A stretch of 64,000 nucleotides of DNA from Gammaproteobacteria bacterium. GTDB lineage: Bacteria; Pseudomonadota; Gammaproteobacteria; Pseudomonadales; Litorivicinaceae. Below are positions 57,328 to 64,000 of the stretch, one piece after another. A program made the translations under genes and the position numbers. Every line of letters starts with the position of its first letter. The stretch's first letter is position 1. A model generated the notes under the pieces. It worked only from the letters and a program-made list of their open reading frames with translations. It had not been told where the DNA came from and did not search any database. Location of the stretch: assembly GCA_024640985.1 (NCBI GenBank), contig JAHEDY010000008.1:35743-99742 (forward strand), read 5' to 3'.

Positions 57328-59352
57328 CTAGCGAATACGTTGTCCCGCGTTTGCGCCCTGATCAGGTTCTAACAGATAAATCTCCGATCCACCGGGGCCT
57401 GCCGCGAGTACCATCCCTTCGGATAATCCGAACTTCATTTTTCGTGGTGCCAAATTGGCGATCATGACGGTTTGCCGTCCGACCAAATCTTCCGCTCGAT
57501 AGGCTGCTTTGATTCCACTGAATACTTGCCGTTGCTCACCACCGAGATCGAGTATCAGTTTGAGAAGTTTATCGGCACCTTCAACTGCTTCAGCCGACAC
57601 AATGGTTGCCACCCGTAGATCGACTTTAGCAAAGTCATCAATCGTACACTCGGCCTCGATGGGTTCGATACCACTTGGCGTTGACGTTTGTGTTGTGTCT
57701 TTGATCTCTGTCACTTCAGGTTGGATCATGGCTTCGACATCCTTCATTTCAATCCGTGTGATTAAGGGTGTGAATGCCTCGATTTGGTGATCGAGTAGGG
57801 TGTGATTAAGACTCTCGTAGTCGAGACGATCAACCTGCAAAAAGGTCTGAACTTTGTCCGAGAGCATTGGCATCACAGGTTTGAGGTACAACACCAATAA
57901 ACGGAAGGCGTTGATTGCTGTGGTGCAGATGGGTTGCACATCAGGAAGTGTTGCCTCATTTTTTGCAAGCTGCCAGGGAGCCACTTCAGCGATCCAGGCA
58001 TTGACATCATCGGCAAGCGCCATGATCTCGCGAGTCGCCTTAGAGAATTCTCGATTTTCGAAAGCCTCCCGGATATCAGGGCCCTTTGCTCGAATCGCTT
58101 CAACCAGATCAGGATTGGCTAGCTCAGAGGACAGTCGTCCGTCAAATTTCTTGCTAATAAAGCCTGCCGTGCGACTCGCGATATTCACGAGTTTTCCAAC
58201 CAGATCTGAATTGACTTTCTGGACAAAATCTTCGAGTGATAAGTCAATATCCTCAACACGCGCTGAGAGTTTGGTTGCAAAGTAATACCGCAAATATTCT
58301 GGATCCAAATGATCCAGGTAGGTGCGAGCCTTGATAAAGGTTCCGCGAGATTTGGACATCTTGCGACCATCGACGGTGACGAACCCATGCACATTCACTC
58401 CGGTCGGCGTTCGGAAATTGGCTTGATGCAACATGGCTGGCCAAAACAGGCAGTGGAAGTTGACAATATCTTTACCAATGAAATGGTACACCTCAGCGTC
58501 ACTCTCGGGACTCCAGACCGAATCGAAATCGAAGTCATGGGCGTCGCACCATTCTTTGAAAGCACCCATGTAACCAATGGGTGCGTCCAGCCAGACATAG
58601 AAATAGGTGCCAGGGTGATCCGGGACTTCAAACCCGAAATAGGGTGCATCACGCGAGATATCCCAGCTTTTCAGACCTCCATCGATCCATTCCGCGAGTT
58701 TGTTTGCCACTTCCGGTTGTAGTCGGCCCGATCTTGTCCACTCTTTGAGGAAATCCGTGTGTTGGCCAAGCTCAAAGAACAAGTGCTGGGAGTCTTTGAG
58801 GACCGGTGTCTCTCCTGATAAGGTGGATTTCGGATTCTTTAATTCCGATGCCTGGTAGGTTGCTCCACAGGCTTCACAATTATCCCCGTATTGATCATCG
58901 ACCCCGCATTTTGGACAGACACCTTTCACATAGCGATCGGCGAGGAATAACTCTTTTTCTGGGTCAAACAACTGTGAAATGGTGCGAACGGCAATGCCGC
59001 CGGCGTCACGGACTCGGGAGTAAATGAGTTCGGAGTAATATCGATTGGCATCCGTATGGGTCGATGAATAGTGATCAAAACCGATATGGAATCCGCTAAA
59101 ATCTGCCTCGTGTTCCGCTTTGACGTCAGCGATTAATTCCTCGGGTGTTATCCCGAGCGTTTGTGCGCGGAGCATGATCGCTGTACCGTGCGCATCGTCA
59201 GCGCAAACATAGACGCAAAGGTTCCCTGATTGCTTTTGGTAGCGAACCCAGATGTCAGTTTGGATATACTCAAGCATGTGGCCTAAATGAATTGATCCGT
59301 TGGCATAGGGCAGGGCGCTGGTAACTAATATGGTGCGTCTGTCTGTCGGCAC
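57328..59352 (-). CDS. metG: Methionyl-tRNA synthetase
   Basis: MetG charges tRNA-Met. The 674-residue protein has the HIGH-type motif [20 protein letters not shown], the zinc-knuckle [21 protein letters not shown], the KMSKS loop in [13 protein letters not shown], an anticodon-binding helical domain and a C-terminal Trbp111-like tRNA-binding domain ([32 protein letters not shown]). The start is the GTG at 59352 with AAGGA nine bases upstream; the track TTG is seven codons earlier. It is divergent from apbC as in many gammaproteobacteria and heads the metG-osmC-rsx-nth run. Confidence 0.96.
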   Translation of the reverse strand: MPTDRRTILVTSALPYANGSIHLGHMLEYIQTDIWVRYQKQSGNLCVYVCADDAHGTAIMLRAQTLGITPEELIADVKAEHEADFSGFHIGFDHYSSTHTDANRYYSELIYSRVRDAGGIAVRTISQLFDPEKELFLADRYVKGVCPKCGVDDQYGDNCEACGATYQASELKNPKSTLSGETPVLKDSQHLFFELGQHTDFLKEWTRSGRLQPEVANKLAEWIDGGLKSWDISRDAPYFGFEVPDHPGTYFYVWLDAPIGYMGAFKEWCDAHDFDFDSVWSPESDAEVYHFIGKDIVNFHCLFWPAMLHQANFRTPTGVNVHGFVTVDGRKMSKSRGTFIKARTYLDHLDPEYLRYYFATKLSARVEDIDLSLEDFVQKVNSDLVGKLVNIASRTAGFISKKFDGRLSSELANPDLVEAIRAKGPDIREAFENREFSKATREIMALADDVNAWIAEVAPWQLAKNEATLPDVQPICTTAINAFRLLVLYLKPVMPMLSDKVQTFLQVDRLDYESLNHTLLDHQIEAFTPLITRIEMKDVEAMIQPEVTEIKDTTQTSTPSGIEPIEAECTIDDFAKVDLRVATIVSAEAVEGADKLLKLILDLGGEQRQVFSGIKAAYRAEDLVGRQTVMIANLAPRKMKFGLSEGMVLAAGPGGSEIYLLEPDQGANAGQRIR

Positions 59353-59367
59353 AGAGTAAATTCCTTG

Positions 59368-59397
59368 TTGCAATGCAAGTGAATCCCCAAGTATACC
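59368..59397 (+). promoter_or_regulatory. Possible promoter of apbC-dcd-purU-folD
   Basis: TTGCAA and TATACC are 18 bases apart in the metG-apbC gap, about 40 bases before the apbC start. Four of six bases match in each hexamer. The evidence is modest. Confidence 0.3.
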
Positions 59398-59439
59398 GGT
59401 ACTGACTGTATTTTTGGCCGCCTGTTAACGAAAACGGAG

Positions 59440-60546
59440 ATGAATTTGTCGACTTCCATCCATGACCGCGTCATAGCCATTCTTTCTGAACACGATGACC
59501 CTTACCGTGAGAGTAATTTGGGTCACAGTGGGGTATTGACCCGCTGCGAGCTGAAAGAGGGTGAGCTTGATATCGAGCTCACGTTTAAGTATCCGCTTGC
59601 CGGAATGACACGGTCGCTGGTGAAGCAGTTGAAGCCCAAATTGGAGGGGATCAAAGAGGTTCGAGAGGCCTTTATTCGTGTTCGGCACGAAGTTCCTGTG
59701 GTTGCCGCGCGTGAAGGCACTGAGTCGATTCCTGGGGTTCGCCAGGTCATTTGTGTGGCCTCTGGTAAGGGTGGAGTAGGTAAATCAACAACCGCTGTTA
59801 ATCTGACGTTAGCGCTTCAGGCAGAGGGTGCGCGCGTTGGCCTGTTGGATGCGGATATCTATGGTCCATCGCAGGCATTGATGTTGGGCGTTCAAGGCCA
59901 GAGGCCAGAAACTCCTGATGGAAAGTCGTTCAATCCGGTCATTGCCCATGGTATTCCGGTGATGTCGATGGCGTTTTTATTGACCGAACGGTCGCCGACG
60001 ATCTGGCGGGGGCCGATGGTCAGTGGTGCGTTCACGCAAATGCTCCGGCAAACGAACTGGGGCAACCTCGATTATTTGGTCATCGACTTACCGCCAGGGA
60101 CGGGTGATATTCAGCTCACTCTGAGCCAGCAAGTTCCCGTCAATGGTGCTGTTGTGGTCACCACTCCTCAAGACATTGCGCTGCTTGATGCTCGCCGAGG
60201 AATCGAGATGTTTCGGCGCGTTGAAGTGCCTGTTCTTGGCGTGATTGAGAATATGTCTCTGCACCGCTGCTCGAAATGTGGTCACACCGAACATTTATTT
60301 GGGGAAGGCGGTGGCGATCGAATTGCGGCAGAATATGACACTGAACTGTTGGGTGCGCTGCCATTGGATCTGAGTATCCGAGAGCAGACCGACATCGGTA
60401 AGCCATCCGTGATCAGTGACCCTAACGGGTCGATTGCTCAGTCTTACCGAGATATCGCACGTCGAACGGCTGCGCGTTTGGCGCTTTTTGCCGAACGCAG
60501 TGGCTCGAGCAACCTCATTACCAAAACCCAAGGGACTGACGAGTAA
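59440..60546 (+). CDS. apbC: Mrp/ApbC/NBP35 iron-sulfur carrier ATPase
   Basis: ApbC transfers iron-sulfur clusters to apo-proteins. The 368-residue protein has an N-terminal MIP18-like domain, the deviant Walker A CVASGKGGVGKSTTAVN (residues 109-117), DADIYGPSQALML, VIDLPPGTGDIQLTL and the C-terminal cysteine pair CSKCGHTEHLFG that binds the cluster. GGAG touches the ATG directly, so a TTG two codons later (six-base spacing) may be the true start; the difference is two residues. dcd follows after three bases. Confidence 0.92.
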   Translation: MNLSTSIHDRVIAILSEHDDPYRESNLGHSGVLTRCELKEGELDIELTFKYPLAGMTRSLVKQLKPKLEGIKEVREAFIRVRHEVPVVAAREGTESIPGVRQVICVASGKGGVGKSTTAVNLTLALQAEGARVGLLDADIYGPSQALMLGVQGQRPETPDGKSFNPVIAHGIPVMSMAFLLTERSPTIWRGPMVSGAFTQMLRQTNWGNLDYLVIDLPPGTGDIQLTLSQQVPVNGAVVVTTPQDIALLDARRGIEMFRRVEVPVLGVIENMSLHRCSKCGHTEHLFGEGGGDRIAAEYDTELLGALPLDLSIREQTDIGKPSVISDPNGSIAQSYRDIARRTAARLALFAERSGSSNLITKTQGTDE

Positions 60547-60549
60547 TCC

Positions 60550-61116
60550 ATGACTATTAAATCCGACCGCTGGATTCAGCAAATGGCTGAAACCCAATCG
60601 ATGATTTCGCCATTTGAAGCCGGGCAAATTCGTGACCGAGATGGTGAGAAATTGATTTCTTATGGAACATCAAGTTATGGCTATGATGTCCGGTGCGCTG
60701 ATGAATTTAAGGTGTTCACCAATATTCACTCAGCCATTGTTGATCCGAAGAACTTCGACGAGAAAAGCTTTGTTGATATCAAATCAGATGTTTGCATCAT
60801 TCCACCGAACTCGTTTGCACTTGCGCGAACGGTTGAGTATTTCAAAATACCGGAAGATGTTTTAACGATTTGCTTAGGCAAATCCACTTACGCCCGTTGT
60901 GGAATTATTGTGAATGTCACGCCTCTCGAGCCGGAATGGGAGGGACATGTCACACTTGAGTTTTCCAACACGACGAACCTGCCGGCAAAAATCTACGCCA
61001 ATGAAGGCGTCGCGCAAATGCTCTTTTTCCAGTCCGATGAGCGATGTCTGACCACTTACCGTGACCGTGGTGGTAAGTATCAAGGTCAAACTGGAGTGAC
61101 GCTTCCCAAAGCCTAA
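60550..61116 (+). CDS. dcd: dCTP deaminase
   Basis: Dcd converts dCTP to dUTP, the main source of dUMP in enteric-type bacteria. The 188-residue trimeric dUTPase-fold protein shows [73 protein letters not shown] with the catalytic glutamate, and the C-terminal nucleotide loop [14 protein letters not shown]. The apbC-dcd pair is known from Pseudomonas. purU follows after eight bases. Confidence 0.95.
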   Translation: MTIKSDRWIQQMAETQSMISPFEAGQIRDRDGEKLISYGTSSYGYDVRCADEFKVFTNIHSAIVDPKNFDEKSFVDIKSDVCIIPPNSFALARTVEYFKIPEDVLTICLGKSTYARCGIIVNVTPLEPEWEGHVTLEFSNTTNLPAKIYANEGVAQMLFFQSDERCLTTYRDRGGKYQGQTGVTLPKA

Positions 61117-61124
61117 GGATAGGA

Positions 61125-61994
61125 ATGAAGAATACCGCTCGTTATTTGCTACGGATTACCTGTCCGGGACGGACTGGTCTCGTTGCGGCCATTACTGGTT
61201 TTTTGGCTGATCAGGAATGTTTTATTACAGAACTGTCTCAGTTTGATGATATTCAGACCGGGCGTTTTTTCTGTCGAGCCGAGTTTTTTAAGCCGGATTC
61301 TGGATCGAGTCCTGAGCAGCTTTCGGAGATGTTTTCAGAGATTGGCGCACGCTTCGAAATGACGTGGAAGTTTATTGATCCATCGATCCCGCATCGAACG
61401 CTGATATTAGTCTCGAAGTTTGATCATTGTTTAAATGATCTGCTGTATCGCAAGCAGACCGGCGAACTCAACATTGCCGTCACAACCGTCGCTTCCAACC
61501 ATCCCGACTTGGAACCTTTGGCACGGTTTCATCAGGCACCTTTTGAAGTGTTGCCAACGGGTCAATCCAAACTGGCAACGAAGGCCGCTCAGGAAGATCG
61601 GATTCGCGATTTGATCGACGCACACGATGTTGATTTGGTTGTTCTTGCGCGATATATGCAAGTGTTATCGGATGAACTCTGTCAGGAGTTGGCGGGTCGC
61701 TGTATCAATATTCATCACTCATTCTTGCCAAGTTTTAAAGGCGCACGTCCGTATCATCAAGCCTTTGAGCGAGGCGTGAAGGCTATCGGTGCGACAGCAC
61801 ATTATGTGACAGCAGATTTGGATGAGGGTCCGATCATCGATCAAGAGGTGGCTCGGGTGGATCACACCTTTGGTCCGGATCAATTATTAGCAACAGGCCG
61901 AAATATGGAAAACTACGCGCTCTCCCGTGCCGTGAAAGCGCACAGTGAACATCGTGTGTTCTTAAATGGTCATAAGACGGTGGTATTAAAATGA
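61125..61994 (+). CDS. purU: Formyltetrahydrofolate deformylase
   Basis: PurU hydrolyses 10-formyl-THF to THF and formate, balancing one-carbon pools and feeding PurT. The 289-residue protein has an N-terminal ACT domain ([33 protein letters not shown]) that binds regulatory amino acids and a formyltransferase-fold domain ([66 protein letters not shown]). Length matches the family (about 285). It is coupled to folD by ATGA. Confidence 0.95.
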   Translation: MKNTARYLLRITCPGRTGLVAAITGFLADQECFITELSQFDDIQTGRFFCRAEFFKPDSGSSPEQLSEMFSEIGARFEMTWKFIDPSIPHRTLILVSKFDHCLNDLLYRKQTGELNIAVTTVASNHPDLEPLARFHQAPFEVLPTGQSKLATKAAQEDRIRDLIDAHDVDLVVLARYMQVLSDELCQELAGRCINIHHSFLPSFKGARPYHQAFERGVKAIGATAHYVTADLDEGPIIDQEVARVDHTFGPDQLLATGRNMENYALSRAVKAHSEHRVFLNGHKTVVLK

Positions 61995-62857
61995 CGGCTC
62001 TTCGAATTGACGGTAAAGCCTTCGCCGAACAGGTTCGCCAGGAAGTCGCCGAGGGGGTGAGTGCGCTGAAAGCGTCCCATGGCGTGACTCCTGGGTTGGC
62101 TGTGGTTCTCATCGGGGAAGATCCCGCAAGCCAGGTTTATGTGAGAAACAAGGTAAAACAAACAGAAGCCTGTGGCATGAACTCATTCCACCATGTGTTG
62201 GACGCATCAACTTCTCGGGAGTCGCTGATGGCTTTGATCAAGTCACTGAATGATGATCCAGAGGTGCACGGCATTTTGGTTCAGTTACCACTGCCGGATC
62301 ATCTTGACTCGAAAGATGTGATTGAGGCGATTGCTCCGGCGAAAGATGTTGATGGCTTCCATACCAGTAACGTGGGTGAGTTATGGACAAGTGGCGAGCC
62401 TTTTGTTCCATGTACGCCGCTTGGTTGTCTGAAGCTTCTGAAATCCGTTGAGCCAAATATTGCGGGTAAGAATGCGGTCGTGATTGGTCGCTCGAACATC
62501 GTAGGTCGTCCGATGGCTGCTCTTCTCTTGAATGAATCAGCTACTGTCACTATTGCGCACTCAAAGACCAAGGATTTGCCAAGCGTATGCCGTCAGGCGG
62601 ATATTTTGGTTGCGGCAGTTGGTCGTCCGCAGATGGTCAAGGCGGACTGGATCAAGCCTGGTGCTATCGTTTTGGATGTTGGGATTAACCGCATCGAAAC
62701 CGACGATGGGAAAGGCCGACTTGTTGGTGATGTCGATTTTGATGATGCGTCCACTGTGGCTGGAGCAATCACCCCCGTACCCGGTGGCCCTGGTCCGATG
62801 ACAATTGCCTGTCTTTTAGCCAATACACTGGAAGCAGCAAAGCGTTCAGTTTCTTAA
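61991..62857 (+). CDS. folD: Methylenetetrahydrofolate dehydrogenase / methenyltetrahydrofolate cyclohydrolase
   Basis: FolD interconverts 5,10-methylene-, methenyl- and 10-formyl-THF. The 288-residue protein has [26 protein letters not shown] with the catalytic lysine, [13 protein letters not shown], the Rossmann motif [19 protein letters not shown] and [16 protein letters not shown]. It overlaps purU (ATGA), pairing an enzyme that makes 10-formyl-THF with one that consumes it. A hairpin follows the stop codon. Confidence 0.96.
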   Translation: MTALRIDGKAFAEQVRQEVAEGVSALKASHGVTPGLAVVLIGEDPASQVYVRNKVKQTEACGMNSFHHVLDASTSRESLMALIKSLNDDPEVHGILVQLPLPDHLDSKDVIEAIAPAKDVDGFHTSNVGELWTSGEPFVPCTPLGCLKLLKSVEPNIAGKNAVVIGRSNIVGRPMAALLLNESATVTIAHSKTKDLPSVCRQADILVAAVGRPQMVKADWIKPGAIVLDVGINRIETDDGKGRLVGDVDFDDASTVAGAITPVPGGPGPMTIACLLANTLEAAKRSVS

Positions 62858-62862
62858 GTAAT

Positions 62863-62886
62863 TGACTTGGACTCAAGTCCAAGTCA
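62863..62886 (+). terminator. Stem-loop after folD
   Basis: TGACTTGGAC-TCAA-GTCCAAGTCA is a perfect ten-pair hairpin six bases after the folD stop codon. A pyrimidine-rich GCTCTTCTCTTC follows instead of a pure T-run, so it may terminate weakly or with help of Rho. Confidence 0.6.
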
Positions 62887-62971
62887 GCTCTTCTCTTCGA
62901 AATTTCTACTAACTTCTCATCAATCAGCCAGCTTGAATTTGATCGGTGAGAGGTGACACTTCTCGGGAATA

Positions 62972-63247
62972 GTGAGTTTTAAATCGAAGCGTCTAGCTCG
63001 GTTTTATAGGTCGGGATTCGTTCGCGTTCTTAGGTTTGCAAACTAAGCTCGTGTGGAAAGTGTGTTTTCCCGTTTAGATGATGCCTACTCGCTCGAGCAA
63101 TTTATGAGGCCTCAAGATCGTCTGCATCGTTTGCGCGGAAACTTGAACGGTTTTTGGTCTGTTCGAATCTCAGCAAACTATCGAATTATTTTTCGATGGG
63201 TTGATGGCGAAGGCGCCCACGATCTGGATTTGTTGGATTGTCACTAG
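62972..63247 (+). pseudogene. higB: HigB/RelE-type toxin with in-frame stop codon
   Basis: Reading from GTG 62972 gives VSFKSKRLARFYRSG and FVRVLRFAN, then TAA (63044-63046), then ARVESVFSRLDDAYSLEQF and the remaining 47 residues. Ignoring the stop, the 91-residue product matches the plasmid-maintenance killer (HigB) family in length and layout, with the core HRLRGNLNGFWSVRISANYRIIFRW and the terminal DLLDCH. The track only shows the 64-residue part from GTG 63053, which lacks the first strand and helix. Unless a sequencing error or readthrough is involved, the toxin is inactive or truncated. The antitoxin follows after 12 bases and appears intact. Confidence 0.7.
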
Positions 63248-63259
63248 GAGATTTGATTG

Positions 63260-63655
63260 ATGCGTATGTTTAATCCTCCTCCTCCCGGCCGTCAGGTTCG
63301 GGAGGATATCGAAGTACTCGGTTGGACCATCACAGAAGCGGCCGGGTATCTCGGTTGTTCGCGTAAGCAGTTATCTGACATTGCGAACCTTAGATCGGGA
63401 ATATCCCCCGAGATGGCGATCCGGCTCAGTGCAATTATCGGTGGTTCGCCAAGTCTCTGGTGCAGAATGCAATTGAGCTATGACTTATGGCAAGTTGAAG
63501 GTCGTACCGACGAGATCCTATCAACGGTTAATCAGCCGCCCAAGGAAAAGTATTGGATCCATGATGAAGAGGGCGGATACTTTGATCCGCCCGATCTTAA
63601 ATTGATGTTGAAAAACGCATCCGGCCCAATGAAGAGTAAAAAGTCAGTGGGGTAG
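63260..63655 (+). CDS. higA: HigA family antitoxin (XRE-type HTH)
   Basis: The 131-residue protein begins MRMFNPPPPGRQVREDIEVLGWTITEAAGYLGCSRKQLSDIANLRSGISPEMAIRLSAIIGGSPSLWCRMQLSYDLWQV, the complete HigA signature with a helix-turn-helix at about residues 25-48. The family usually ends near residue 100; here a tail of about 30 residues (EKYWIHDEEGGYFDPPDLKLMLKNASGPMKSKKSVG) is added. It would bind its own promoter and neutralise HigB. The ATG with AGGAG nine bases upstream is chosen over the TTG one codon before it. It overlaps the convergent membrane-protein gene by 12 bases. Confidence 0.88.
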   Translation: MRMFNPPPPGRQVREDIEVLGWTITEAAGYLGCSRKQLSDIANLRSGISPEMAIRLSAIIGGSPSLWCRMQLSYDLWQVEGRTDEILSTVNQPPKEKYWIHDEEGGYFDPPDLKLMLKNASGPMKSKKSVG

Positions 63656-64000
63656 TGCTGCTGGTGCCTTTGCTTGCAAATACATGCGATACAAGGCACT
63701 TGCCACGATGAACGCGACAGCCCAATAGGCTGAGCTTGAAAATGCAGCTGGTGCATACATCAGTTCACGGCTCATGAACTCAGCCATGGTTGGCTCAAAA
63801 TTCCCTGACCACAGATAGAAGCTTCCACTCGAAATCAGTTCGCAGACAAAGGTTCCAACCATCGCGAATCCAAAGAACACCGCAAAACCGGAAAGATGCC
63901 CATTCAGGTATGGCTTCACTAACCGACCAGCCATCCACATTGAGAAGTAAGCTGGGATGAGCATTGCGTAAGCTACCGAAAAGCATGTGCCTGGTACGCC
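63644..64000 (-). CDS. Integral membrane protein, N-terminus beyond window (possible ECF S-component-like)
   Basis: The frame stays open to the right edge, so the gene continues outside the window. The visible 118 residues have three hydrophobic stretches: FSVAYAMLIPAYFSMWMAG, GFAVFFGFAMVGTFVCELISSGSFYLWSG and AFSSSAYWAVAFIVASALYRMYL. The SSGSFYLWSGNFEPTMAEFMSRELMYAPA part recalls proteins annotated as substrate-specific subunits of a predicted cobalamin ECF transporter in proteobacteria, but this is from memory and weak. It ends in the 3' end of higA on the other strand. Confidence 0.5.
   Translation of the reverse strand, partial: GVPGTCFSVAYAMLIPAYFSMWMAGRLVKPYLNGHLSGFAVFFGFAMVGTFVCELISSGSFYLWSGNFEPTMAEFMSRELMYAPAAFSSSAYWAVAFIVASALYRMYLQAKAPAALPH

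Overview
The window looks like a chromosome segment of a free-living, probably aquatic gammaproteobacterium. The evidence is gene order: (trpB)A-accD-folC-SPOR-cvpA-purF-metZ as in Pseudomonas-like genomes, tesA-ybbA-ybbP, apbC-dcd next to metG, and rsxABCDGE-nth. No rRNA, tRNA, insertion sequence, prophage or CRISPR array was seen. Genes are tightly packed with many ATGA, GTGA and TTGA stop/start overlaps, and an unusually large share of starts appear to be GTG or TTG with a good Shine-Dalgarno sequence. I cannot name the species from sequence alone.

Layout: 1-6.6 kb is a biosynthetic operon (tryptophan, fatty acid, folate, purine and methionine genes). 6.6-11.4 kb holds the HtpX protease, MsrB and a three-gene lipid-linked sugar transfer cluster. 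11.5-18.05 kb is a compact photoprotection island: folE-folX, a secreted glutathione peroxidase, then a five-gene overlapping operon with three photolyase/cryptochrome types (FeS-BCP, CRY-DASH, class I-like) plus DUF2256 and DUF3429 proteins. 18-23.2 kb has an M23 peptidase, xseA and the guanine nucleotide genes guaBA. 23.3-26.4 kb is accessory: a GNAT acetyltransferase with no clear start, a small membrane protein followed by nested inverted repeats, a GST-like protein and an EamA exporter.

26.4-34.5 kb is a catabolic locus of unknown substrate: a TAXI-type TRAP importer, a class III aminotransferase and a BKACE (DUF849) enzyme on one strand. Divergent from them are an RpiR-type regulator and an SMR exporter, and the intergenic region carries a perfect 15-bp inverted repeat. 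34.6-47.6 kb is mostly housekeeping: tadA, purL, rsmJ, dgt, tesA, an FtsX-type ABC exporter, an SCO1-like copper protein and acs. A NarL-type response regulator follows acs.

48.3-59.4 kb contains rnt-pyrC, argG, and a long minus-strand run metG-osmC-like-rsxABCDGE-nth that combines tRNA charging, redox stress, the Rnf/Rsx electron-transport complex and base excision repair. 59.4-62.9 kb is apbC-dcd-purU-folD (Fe-S carrier, dUTP supply, one-carbon metabolism). The window ends with a HigBA toxin-antitoxin pair whose toxin reading frame contains an in-frame TAA, and the 3' part of an integral membrane protein.

The best candidates for further work are the photolyase island with its accessory DUF genes, the TAXI/aminotransferase/BKACE locus with its operator-like repeat, the small membrane gene with a structured 3' region, and the interrupted higB.
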